Origin: Ohtaekwangia sp035628875
GTDB lineage: Bacteria > Bacteroidota > Bacteroidia > Cytophagales > Cyclobacteriaceae
Assembly: GCA_035628875.1 (NCBI GenBank)
Contig: DASPIZ010000091.1
Span: 62,001 to 126,000, forward strand
Length of the DNA stretch: 64,000 nucleotides
Direction: 5' to 3'
The number at the start of each line of letters is the position of its first letter. Within the stretch, counting starts at the first letter, position 1. The position numbers and the translations under genes are program-made. This document shows positions 50,747 through 59,160 of this stretch, one piece after another. Under the pieces are notes generated by a model. The model worked only from the letters and a program-made list of their open reading frames with translations. It did not search any database and was not told the origin of the DNA.

Positions 50747-51397
50747 ATGCCAATAATAGCACCTTCCATTCTTGCAGCCGATTTTGGAAATCTTCAACGT
50801 GATATCAACATGGTGAATGAAAGCCAGGCTGACTGGATTCACGTGGATATTATGGATGGCGCTTTTGTGCCAAACATCTCTTTCGGTTTTCCTGTTCTGG
50901 ATGCGGTGAAACGCCATGCCCGGAAACCACTTGATGTTCACCTCATGATTGTAAATCCTGAAAAATTTGTAGATGAATTCGCGAAAGCAGGAGCGGCTTC
51001 CATTTCTGTCCATGTTGAAGCGTGCCCACATCTCCATAGAAACATTCAACAGATAAAGGCTGCAGGTTGTAAAGCTGGGGTGGCGCTCAATCCCCACACA
51101 TCAGTTAAGTCACTTGAAAACATCATCCAGGATGTGGATATAGTTTGTGTTATGTCAGTCAATCCGGGCTTTGGAGCACAGAAATTTATTAGCCATACAT
51201 ATCAGAAAATCAGCGAGTTAAAGTCGTTAATACAAAGTACTGGTTCAAATGCTTTAATTGAAATTGATGGTGGTGTGAACCAAGGTAATGCCAAGGCATT
51301 ACTGGAAGCTGGTGCAAGCGTACTTGTCGCCGGAAACTTTGTTTTTACGGCCAACGATCCTACAGCCGTGATCGGGCAGTTAAAAGCTATAAGCTGA
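50747..51397 (+). CDS. rpe: ribulose-phosphate 3-epimerase
   Basis: A 216-residue (beta/alpha)8 enzyme of the pentose phosphate pathway, interconverting ribulose 5-phosphate and xylulose 5-phosphate in the cytoplasm. All signatures are present: ILAADFGNL, HVDIMDGAFVPNISFG (metal-binding His/Asp), DVHLMI, CVMSVNPGFGAQ and IEIDGGVN (second catalytic Asp). Length is normal. It stands alone downstream of the subtilase gene with about 95 bp between; a TAATTTGC at 50721-50728 may be a -7 promoter element, so it is probably transcribed separately. Confidence 0.96.
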   Translation: MPIIAPSILAADFGNLQRDINMVNESQADWIHVDIMDGAFVPNISFGFPVLDAVKRHARKPLDVHLMIVNPEKFVDEFAKAGAASISVHVEACPHLHRNIQQIKAAGCKAGVALNPHTSVKSLENIIQDVDIVCVMSVNPGFGAQKFISHTYQKISELKSLIQSTGSNALIEIDGGVNQGNAKALLEAGASVLVAGNFVFTANDPTAVIGQLKAIS

Positions 51398-51552
51398 TTC
51401 GGCTTCATACTAATACTTGTATTGGCGTCCTGTAAAAAGCAGCTAACCAATTTCATTTCAGGGAAAATCAAGATGTAATACAACCTGTTTCCGGTTTTAA
51501 ACGTAATCCCGGCAAGGTTTTTGACTTTCACCATAAACAAAAGCCAGTCCCT

Positions 51553-52125
51553 ATGCAAAAGATTTTTCTCAGTTTATTCCTGCTGACACTTATCGCCTGT
51601 TCCCCCACAGTCACACGGATGAATCCCGATACACAAATGGATTTGAGTGGGCGCTGGAACGACACAGATTCCAGAATGGTGGCCGACCAGATGATTCTTG
51701 ATCTGGTGAATTCCGACGGATTTAAAAACTATGCAAAAACCATTGGTCGTAAACCGGTGATTATAGTCGGGTCGATCAGGAATAAAACATCGGAGCATAT
51801 TGATGCCGATAACTACATCAAAAAGTTTGAAGTTGTAATCCATAACTCTGGTATGGCCGAGCTTGTTGAAAACGATGCTTTCAGGGATAAACTAAGGACA
51901 GAGCGCGCAAGCCAGCAGGATTTCGCATCACCTTCAACAGCCGCAAGCTGGGGCGAAGAAACCGGCGCTGACCTGATGTTGTTTGGAGAAATGAATGCCG
52001 AAACAGATACCGCCAGGAAGAAACGTGTTGTCAATTACATGACCACTTTATTTCTCACCGATATCGAAACCAACAAAAGAATCTGGTATGGCCAAAGGGA
52101 AATCAAGAAGTTAGTTAAAAACTAG
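51553..52125 (+). CDS. lpoB: LpoB-family lipoprotein
   Basis: A 190-residue lipoprotein: signal peptide ending in the lipobox LIAC, then the LpoB domain (PVIIVGSIRNKTSEHIDADN, an internal TGADLMLFGEMNAETDTA, and the C-terminal FLTDIETNKRIWYGQREIKK). In proteobacteria LpoB is an outer-membrane activator of the penicillin-binding protein PBP1b; Bacteroidota homologues are common but their role is not proven. The COG3014 lipoprotein gene follows after 5 bp, a frequent pairing in this phylum, so they form an operon. Confidence 0.88.
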   Translation: MQKIFLSLFLLTLIACSPTVTRMNPDTQMDLSGRWNDTDSRMVADQMILDLVNSDGFKNYAKTIGRKPVIIVGSIRNKTSEHIDADNYIKKFEVVIHNSGMAELVENDAFRDKLRTERASQQDFASPSTAASWGEETGADLMLFGEMNAETDTARKKRVVNYMTTLFLTDIETNKRIWYGQREIKKLVKN

Positions 52126-52130
52126 CCGGC

Positions 52131-53552
52131 ATGACAGGCCATTCTTCCATGTTCAATTTAGCACTGCGTTTTATGCTGGTAAGTCTTGCCATGATATTTA
52201 CCGCCTGTGCAAATTATTATCAAAATAATTATTCATTCAATGAAAAGTTTGAACAGGGAGAACTCCATACAGCGCTTGAAACACTGAAGAAAAATTCAAA
52301 CGAAGCACACGGAAAAAATCGCTTTATCTATTATTCCAATAAAGGACTTCTGCTTTCGGTTCTTGGTAAGTATGCAGAAAGTAACGAAAGCCTGGAGAAA
52401 GCTTTTCTCTTCGGGGAAGATTATCGCATCAACTATATCCACGAAGCCGCTTCATACCTGAGCAATCCGATGCTCACACCGTATCGGGGTGAAGACCACG
52501 AACACCTGATGGTGCTTTACTTTAAGGCGCTGAATTTCCTGAAGATGAATAAACCCGAAGAAGCGCTTGTCGAATGCCGTCGACTCAATATCCGGCTGAA
52601 TCAATTGAGTGATAAGTACAATTCCGAAAAAAAGCTTCAGCGCGATGCGTTTATACATACCCTGATGGGCATCATCTATCAAAGTAGTAAGGATTATAAC
52701 AACGCTTTTATAGCTTACCGGAATGCTGTTGAAGTCTATGAAAAGGAATACAGCACGTTTTTTAATATACACGTTCCTGAACAGTTAAAAAAGGATTTGT
52801 TAAATACCGCGTACTGGACCGGCTTCATGGATGAGTTTAATCATTTTAAAAATCATTTTAACATGGCGGAATACAAGCCTGTTGCACCTGAGGCGGAACT
52901 GGTTTTTTTCTGGCATAACGGTCTCGCGCCTGTAAAGGAGGAGTGGAGTGTTAATTTTGTAATCGATCATCAATCGGATAACCTGGTGTTGTTCAGGAAT
53001 GAAAGTTTAGGGATAAATTTCCCGTTTAACATCGACAAAGACAAAGAGAAGAGAGACCTTAGCAGCCTCGAAGTTTTTCGCGTTGCTTTTCCAAAATATG
53101 CGGAGCGATCAACGTACTATAAGGAAGGCGTTCTTGAAATTGATAGCGCAGCCTTTCCGCTTGAACTGACAGAAGACATTAACCAAATCGCTTTTTATAG
53201 TTTAAAACAACGAATGGTTACTGAGATGAGTAAAGGCCTTTTGAGAGCGGCCCTTAAAAAGGCAAGTGAACATTCCATGCGTGAGGAGGATGAGCGGCTG
53301 GGGGCATTGATTGGATTGGTTAATGCTATTACCGAAAAAGCTGATACCAGAAACTGGCAGACCTTACCGCACAGCATCCACTTCGCGCGCGTACCGCTCC
53401 AGGAAGGTGAAAATCCCGTTAAGTTCAAACTCCGAAGTGGTGAGGGAAAAACCATTGATTATCAGTTTACTTATCAGGCAACAAAAGGCCAGACACTTTT
53501 TCATACCTTTTCATCGTTAGAAACCATGCCGATGAACCCGCGGTACTATTAA
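52131..53552 (+). CDS. COG3014 lipoprotein with TPR-like repeats
   Basis: A 473-residue predicted lipoprotein. ATG 52131, or better 52149 (MFNLALRFMLVSLAMIFTAC), gives a signal peptide with lipobox FTAC. Residues 30-230 are TPR-like helical hairpins (FEQGELHTALETLKKN, GKYAESNESLEKAF, NKPEEALVECRRL, KDYNNAFIAYRNAV). A second beta-containing region follows. This is the COG3014 architecture, usually adjacent to LpoB as here (5 bp apart). TPRs suggest a scaffold for envelope assembly. The molecular function is not established. Confidence 0.85.
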   Translation: MTGHSSMFNLALRFMLVSLAMIFTACANYYQNNYSFNEKFEQGELHTALETLKKNSNEAHGKNRFIYYSNKGLLLSVLGKYAESNESLEKAFLFGEDYRINYIHEAASYLSNPMLTPYRGEDHEHLMVLYFKALNFLKMNKPEEALVECRRLNIRLNQLSDKYNSEKKLQRDAFIHTLMGIIYQSSKDYNNAFIAYRNAVEVYEKEYSTFFNIHVPEQLKKDLLNTAYWTGFMDEFNHFKNHFNMAEYKPVAPEAELVFFWHNGLAPVKEEWSVNFVIDHQSDNLVLFRNESLGINFPFNIDKDKEKRDLSSLEVFRVAFPKYAERSTYYKEGVLEIDSAAFPLELTEDINQIAFYSLKQRMVTEMSKGLLRAALKKASEHSMREEDERLGALIGLVNAITEKADTRNWQTLPHSIHFARVPLQEGENPVKFKLRSGEGKTIDYQFTYQATKGQTLFHTFSSLETMPMNPRYY

Positions 53553-53684
53553 CACGGGTAAGCAACACCATAAGGGTCTGAATCTACGAAATAGGATGAT
53601 TCCTGGAATTGCTTTAACTTTAGCCTTTAAAGCCAATCAAGTGAAGGTGAATTTTTTAAATATTACGCAATCAATATCCAACAT

Positions 53685-54719
53685 TTGAAGCGTTACGCTG
53701 TCATACTAGGTCTCCTCATTCTGTGCCTGGGCGTTACCCCGGAGCTATTCGCCCAATATGAGGATGAAAAAGATGCCACTATTCCGTTGGAACATTTTTA
53801 CGTTAAACGGCAGGGGATAAGTCCCTTCCGAAGAATACTTAGTAAAATCACTTTCGGATTAAGCACAGGGTATGGGCAAACAAATTTTAATCATGAGCTG
53901 ACTGGTTATGGGGTACTTCAAAACCCAGGGTCTGATCCACTCACCTTTCCAGTTTCAAATCCAACCACGCTGTATGGAAACTGGTTCAATGAAGTAACGC
54001 CCTCAACGCAATCAGCCCAACCCGGTGCATTTACAATCACATCAGAAGAAGATAAAATCGGATTTCGGAACAAGGCTTTCAATATTCCACTTCAGGCAAC
54101 GCTCCATGTAGAAATAAAAGAACGCTTCAGGATTGGTGGAGGATATTCATTTACCTATACAAACCTTGGTGATTTCGAACCGATCAGTCACGGTAACGAC
54201 ATCAATGGTTTTGAACCGGATGTATCTGGTTTCTTCCTTAAGAAATACTTTGGTTTATTGGGTGTAAACCTCTACCGTTACTATGATTATCTTCTGGTGG
54301 CAGACGCGCAAATTGGTGGTTATGGCCTTGGAAAAAATTTCGATAAAGGCAGCATCAGTAAAGGTGTTTTTTTTAATTTTGGTGTTACCGTTGAACGTGA
54401 GATGTCAGAATATTTCAGGCTTTTCGTTCGGCCATCCTATGAGATTAAAGGATACCAGTTGGGCCTTCCCCAAGGACCAGCGATCAAACACAACTTTAAC
54501 GCTTTTTATATCAACGTAGGGGCTACCTATCGGATACCCGAATTGCGAAAGTGCTTTGAGAAGACATGCCGGGCGCAGAAGAACCATGCCCATGGTAATC
54601 GTGAATACCGCAGCCGCGTTCACCCCATATACAAAAAACAAAATCCGCACTACGGCGAAAACTATCCCACCCTGATCAAATACAAGGGGAAGAATAAAAA
54701 GAAACTCAATCCTTATTAG
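53685..54719 (+). CDS. outer-membrane barrel-like protein
   Basis: A 344-residue protein starting at TTG 53685 with signal peptide RYAVILGLLILCLGVTPELFAQ. The mature part contains amphipathic strands typical of an outer-membrane barrel (FRIGGGYSFTYTNLGDF, KYFGLLGVNLYRYYDYLLVA, FRLFVRPSYEIKGYQLGL, FNAFYINVGATYRIPEL), then an unusual basic tail with KKNHAHGNREYRSR and KYKGKNKKKLNPY. I recognise no named family. It stands alone, followed by dispersed repeat copy F. The Lys-rich tail could bind cell-wall or nucleic-acid polyanions, but this is speculation. Confidence 0.75.
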   Translation: MKRYAVILGLLILCLGVTPELFAQYEDEKDATIPLEHFYVKRQGISPFRRILSKITFGLSTGYGQTNFNHELTGYGVLQNPGSDPLTFPVSNPTTLYGNWFNEVTPSTQSAQPGAFTITSEEDKIGFRNKAFNIPLQATLHVEIKERFRIGGGYSFTYTNLGDFEPISHGNDINGFEPDVSGFFLKKYFGLLGVNLYRYYDYLLVADAQIGGYGLGKNFDKGSISKGVFFNFGVTVEREMSEYFRLFVRPSYEIKGYQLGLPQGPAIKHNFNAFYINVGATYRIPELRKCFEKTCRAQKNHAHGNREYRSRVHPIYKKQNPHYGENYPTLIKYKGKNKKKLNPY

Positions 54720-54990
54720 TTCAAGGTCACTCACTGGTTCATAGTTCAAGGTTCATGGTTCAAGGTTAGATTTCGAAAACGATGAAGCTTTCGAAAAAGT
54801 CGCGAGTATCGAGCTTCGAGTTTGTTTGGGCAGTAAATTCAGATGACCTGACCAATCAGTTTTGTCAAGCCTCAAGCCTCGAACTCAACCTCAAACTTCA
54901 AACCTCAAACCTCAAACAATGTCGTAACATCCCCCGTTATCGAACACCACTTTGAACCTTGAACTTTGAACCATGAACCATTTAAATTTC
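54715..54990 (+). repeat. dispersed intergenic repeat, copy F
   Basis: Its left part has GTTCAAGGTTCATGGTTCAAGG (reverse-oriented TTGAAC units, 54719-54765), then a GAGCTTCGAGTTTGTTTGG block (about 54808-54830), CTCAAAC units (54885-54920) and TTTGAAC units (54950-54985). The right-hand blocks have the same order and orientation as the copies at 8-20 kb. It ends about 90 bp before gyrA. Confidence 0.7.
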
Positions 54991-55076
54991 CTTTTATTTT
55001 AAACCTTAAACGTTCAACTTTTGCTATCTTGCGTGGCTTTTAAAGGAGCATTAATCCAGTAAAAATTCAAACTTAA

Positions 55077-57620
55077 ATGGCAGAAGAAACCGGTGGCCTG
55101 ACCCCAGGCAGACAAAGTATAATTCCGATTAATATTGAAGACGAAATGCGGGGAGCGTACATCGATTATTCGATGTCCGTTATCGTTTCGCGAGCCCTTC
55201 CGGACGTGCGTGATGGCTTAAAACCTGTTCACCGCAGGGTATTGTTCGGGATGCTTGAGCTCGGTGTTAATTACAACAAGCCATATAAAAAATCAGCAAG
55301 AATTGTAGGGGAGGTTTTGGGTAAGTATCACCCGCACGGTGATGCTTCGGTTTATGAAACAATGGTGCGCATGGCACAGGACTGGTCTTTGCGTTACACG
55401 CTTGTTGATGGTCAGGGAAACTTTGGTTCTGTTGATGGAGACTCTGCAGCGGCAATGCGTTATACAGAAGCGCGCCTTCGCCGTATTGCAGAAGAAATGC
55501 TTGCCGATATCAATAAAGATACTGTTGATTTCCAGGCAAACTTTGATGACTCGCTGAAAGAACCAACCGTACTTCCAGCAAAAATCCCGAACCTGTTGTT
55601 AAACGGATCTTCCGGGATCGCGGTGGGGATGGCCACGAATATGGCACCTCACAACCTCCGCGAAGTGGTAGATGGCATCATTGCCTACATTGATAACCGG
55701 GATATTACGATTCCTGAATTAATGAAATACATCACTGCTCCGGACTTTCCAACGGGTGGTGTCATTTACGGATACTCCGGTGTACAGGAAGCATTCCTTA
55801 CGGGAAGGGGAAGAATCGTGATGCGTGCAAAAGCAGAGATCGTTACCTCAGCCAACGGAAGGGATCAGATCATTGTTACGGAAATTCCATACATGGTGAA
55901 CAAGGCAGCGATGATTGAAAAGACTGCTGCCCTGATCAATGAGAAAAAAATAGAAGGTATATCGGATCTGCGTGACGAATCTGACCGCGATGGTTACCGT
56001 GTTGTTTATGATTTGAAAAAGGATGCGATAGCCAATATCGTTTTAAATAACCTGTATAAGTACACCCAGCTTCAGTCCTCTTTCGGTGTAAACAACGTGG
56101 CGCTGGTAAAGGGCCGGCCGATGACTTTGAACCTCAAAGATCTCATTCATCATTTTGTAGAACATCGCCATGAAGTTATCGTTCGCAGAACAAAATTTGA
56201 ACTCGCCGAAGCAGAGCGCAGGGCACATATCCTGGAAGGTTATCTTATCGCCCTTGATAACCTGGACGAGGTTATTTCACTGATCCGAAATTCTAAAGAC
56301 CCTGATACCGCGCGCGAAGGTTTGATTTCACGCTTTGGTCTTTCTGAAATTCAGTCGAAAGCCATTCTGGAAATGCGCTTACAACGGCTTACGGGTCTTG
56401 AGCGCGATAAGATCCAGCAGGAATACAAGGAAGTAAAAGAACTTATTGATCGCCTGAATGAAATTCTGTCCAATGAACCGTTGCGTATGCAACTGATTAA
56501 GGACGAATTAACAGAAGTGCGCGAACGGTATGGCGATGAGCGCCGCACCAAAATAGAGCACAGCGACGACGATTTTACCATGGAAGATATGATTGCCAAC
56601 GAAGACATGGTGATCACCATTTCCAACCAGGGTTATATCAAGCGCACCTTGCTGGCCGAGTATAGAACACAGGGTAGAGGTGGCGTTGGCTCAAAAGGTG
56701 TTTCAACCAAAGAAGATGATTTTACTGAGCATCTCTTTATTGCCCAGGCGCACAATTACCTGCTGATATTTACCGATCAGGGAAAAGTATATTGGAAGAA
56801 AGCGTATGAACTTCCGGAAGGAAATAAAACTTCAAAAGGAAGAGCCATTCAAAACCTCATTAACATTGAGCCAGGTGATACAGTGCGCGCCATCATCAAT
56901 ATTAAAAACCTGACGGATGACGAATACATCAATAATAACTATGTGATTTTATGTACAGAGAAAGGAACCATTAAGAAAACATCTCTGGAGGCATATTCAC
57001 GTCCGCGTCAAGGCGGTATTACGGCGATTAGCATTCACGAAGGAGATCGTTTACTGAATGCGTCACTTACCAATGGTAGTAACCATATTGTAATCGCAAA
57101 AAGCGAAGGGAAAGCTGTTCATTTCCATGAATCAGACGTTCGTCCGATGGGGCGTACAGCTGCTGGCGTGCGGGGTGTGACCCTCGAATCGGAAGAAGAT
57201 AAAGTGATTGGCATGGTTTGTATTAATCGTCCGGATGCTAATCTCCTCGTCGTGTCTGAACGAGGTTTTGGTAAACGGTCGGACATGGAGGATTACCGAA
57301 TAACGAAACGCGGTGGAAAAGGTGTAAAGACGCTTAACATTACTGAAAAGACTGGCAAGCTTGTTGCCATCAAGCAAGTTGGTGACGATGATGATCTGAT
57401 GATTATCAATCGATCGGGAATAACAATCCGCATAAGCGTGAGCGAACTTCGGGTAATGGGTCGGGCAACACAGGGCGTTCGGCTGATCAAATTAAATGAA
57501 GACGATCAGATATCGTCGGTAGAGAAAATTCAAAAAATCGAAAAAATAGTAGATGAAGAAACGCAATCTCCGGAAGACCCTGCCACTGACCAGGCGCCTG
57601 ATGGAGCACAGATTGAATAA
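55077..57620 (+). CDS. gyrA: DNA gyrase subunit A
   Basis: The DNA-cleaving subunit of gyrase, 847 residues. The active-site Tyr129 is in SAAAMRYTEARL. The quinolone-determining segment is YHPHGDASVYETMVRMAQ. The coiled-coil tower is followed by the six-bladed pinwheel with GyrA box QGRGGVG (532-538), which defines gyrase against topoisomerase IV. The acidic tail (residues 830-847) is typical. Position 83 (E. coli numbering) is Ala90 here instead of Ser. GyrB is outside the window. A TATCTTGC (55025-55032) may be the -7 element. It is probably co-transcribed with the TPR gene 39 bp downstream. Confidence 0.96.
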   Translation: MAEETGGLTPGRQSIIPINIEDEMRGAYIDYSMSVIVSRALPDVRDGLKPVHRRVLFGMLELGVNYNKPYKKSARIVGEVLGKYHPHGDASVYETMVRMAQDWSLRYTLVDGQGNFGSVDGDSAAAMRYTEARLRRIAEEMLADINKDTVDFQANFDDSLKEPTVLPAKIPNLLLNGSSGIAVGMATNMAPHNLREVVDGIIAYIDNRDITIPELMKYITAPDFPTGGVIYGYSGVQEAFLTGRGRIVMRAKAEIVTSANGRDQIIVTEIPYMVNKAAMIEKTAALINEKKIEGISDLRDESDRDGYRVVYDLKKDAIANIVLNNLYKYTQLQSSFGVNNVALVKGRPMTLNLKDLIHHFVEHRHEVIVRRTKFELAEAERRAHILEGYLIALDNLDEVISLIRNSKDPDTAREGLISRFGLSEIQSKAILEMRLQRLTGLERDKIQQEYKEVKELIDRLNEILSNEPLRMQLIKDELTEVRERYGDERRTKIEHSDDDFTMEDMIANEDMVITISNQGYIKRTLLAEYRTQGRGGVGSKGVSTKEDDFTEHLFIAQAHNYLLIFTDQGKVYWKKAYELPEGNKTSKGRAIQNLINIEPGDTVRAIINIKNLTDDEYINNNYVILCTEKGTIKKTSLEAYSRPRQGGITAISIHEGDRLLNASLTNGSNHIVIAKSEGKAVHFHESDVRPMGRTAAGVRGVTLESEEDKVIGMVCINRPDANLLVVSERGFGKRSDMEDYRITKRGGKGVKTLNITEKTGKLVAIKQVGDDDDLMIINRSGITIRISVSELRVMGRATQGVRLIKLNEDDQISSVEKIQKIEKIVDEETQSPEDPATDQAPDGAQIE

Positions 57621-57659
57621 ACCTAAACTAAATTAAAACAACACATTAAAATCAGTAAA

Positions 57660-58847
57660 ATGAAACGACTTACACTTATACTGTTCGTACTTTCTGTCGT
57701 AACAGTTTATGCACAAAAACCGATAAAGCCTAATTTAAATAAAGCGCTCGCTTCATTGAAGGAAGGTAAACTGGATGAAGCAAAAGCCAATATTGATGCA
57801 GCGATCACCAGCGATAAATTTAAGGATGAAGGAAAGACCTGGTATTACCGCGGTCTCATTTATGCTTCACTTGATACTACATCCAAAGAGGAGTTTAAGA
57901 CGCTCGCACCAAATGCATTTGATGTTGCCCTGGAAGCATTTGCTAAAGCCGATGAACTTGCTCCAAAAGGAAAAGCAGATGCCTACTTTACACCTGATGC
58001 ATCCGGCTTACCGCAGTTGAAATTACAGCAGGTTACCAATTGGGCGAATTCGCATTTGAATAAAGGCGCTACACATTATCAAAACGAAGAGTTTGCTGAA
58101 GCAACAGAGAGTTTTGATCGCGTAACAAAAATTCTACCGGATGACACAACAGCGTACTTTTATGGTGCTTTTGCTGCACAACAAGGGGAGAATCATGATA
58201 AAGCTATCGAGAATTTCCGAAAGTATATTGAGAAAGGTGGTACTTCGGTAGATGCTTACTTGTCATTGTACAATATCTATCGTGCAAAAGACGATAACGA
58301 CAAAGCACTTGAAGTTATTCGTGAAGCAAGGACAAAGTTTCCCACTAACGGTGACCTTCCTAAAGCCGAGATTGGTTTGTTAATCGATCTGAAACGAATT
58401 GACGAAGCTAAATCTGGCCTTGAATCAGCGATTCAAAAGGAGCCGGATAATAAAATCCTTCATTTCTATTTAGGGTATGCAAATGCTACCTTAAACGATG
58501 TGGAAGCAGCGAAGAAGAATTACACCGAAGCTTTACGCATTGACCCGCAATATTTCGAGGCACAGTTCTACCTCGCCAGACTCATGTACCTGGAAGCAGA
58601 TAAGATAAAAAAGGAAATGGCTAACTTGGGCATCACCGCTGCAGATAAGAAAAAAAGATTTGAGCTTGACAAGCAACTCGTCGAGAAGTTAAAAGTTGCA
58701 CTTCCATACTGGGAAAAAGCAGAGAAGATCAACCCTTCTGACCAAGATGTACTTGACGTACTTTATTCAATCTACACTGACCTCGACATGCAGGATCAGA
58801 TAAAACGAATTGAAAAACGATACAAGGAGCTTGGCATGGAGGAGTAG
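57660..58847 (+). CDS. exported TPR-repeat protein
   Basis: A 395-residue protein with a signal peptide (LTLILFVLSVVTVYAQ) and at least seven tetratricopeptide repeats from about residue 25 to 370 (for example LNKALASLKEGKLDEAKANI, GATHYQNEEFAEATESFDRV, AFAAQQGENHDKAIENFRKY, LHFYLGYANATLNDVEAAKK, YFEAQFYLARLMYLEADKI). TPR domains mediate protein contacts; here in the periplasm or lipid-anchored complexes. The start at ATG 57660 is 39 bp after gyrA, so co-transcription is plausible. A strong terminator follows. No enzymatic motif. Confidence 0.85.
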   Translation: MKRLTLILFVLSVVTVYAQKPIKPNLNKALASLKEGKLDEAKANIDAAITSDKFKDEGKTWYYRGLIYASLDTTSKEEFKTLAPNAFDVALEAFAKADELAPKGKADAYFTPDASGLPQLKLQQVTNWANSHLNKGATHYQNEEFAEATESFDRVTKILPDDTTAYFYGAFAAQQGENHDKAIENFRKYIEKGGTSVDAYLSLYNIYRAKDDNDKALEVIREARTKFPTNGDLPKAEIGLLIDLKRIDEAKSGLESAIQKEPDNKILHFYLGYANATLNDVEAAKKNYTEALRIDPQYFEAQFYLARLMYLEADKIKKEMANLGITAADKKKRFELDKQLVEKLKVALPYWEKAEKINPSDQDVLDVLYSIYTDLDMQDQIKRIEKRYKELGMEE

Positions 58848-58870
58848 TTAACTTACTTGCCAATCAAATT

Positions 58871-58902
58871 AAAAGGACTGCCGATTCAGGTAGTCCTTTT
58901 TT
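58871..58902 (+). terminator. rho-independent terminator after the TPR gene
   Basis: AAAAGGACTGCC pairs with GGTAGTCCTTTT (one mismatch) around a GATTCA loop, followed by a T run. It is 23 bp after the stop codon. Confidence 0.88.
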
Positions 58903-58904
58903 GT

Positions 58905-59160
58905 GGCTTGTAGGAATAGCTGTGAGCTTCGGGTTTGTTGCGTCGTATTTCAAGCGACAAGCGACAAGGGACAAGGTATCAGGATATCAGGACACTACGA
59001 GGCAACAGCTAAAAACCTTCCAGGTTGATTTCGATAGCTTATCGGTTTTTCTTGAAACACAAACCACAAACATCAGACCTCCAGCCTCAAACAAACTTTC
59101 GCAAGTCTAGTTTTCGGGATCCAACCTTGAACTTTGAACTTTGAATCTGGAACTTTGATT
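58905..59160 (+). repeat. dispersed intergenic repeat, copy G
   Basis: The left part has GTGAGCTTCGGGTTTG and a CAAGCGACAAGGGACAAGG run (58950-58975). The middle is unrelated to copies B and D. The right part has CTCAAAC-like units (59070-59100) and TTGAACTTTGAACTTTGAA units (59125-59155). It overlaps the 3' end of the hybrid kinase gene, contributing its last about 18 codons. Confidence 0.65.
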
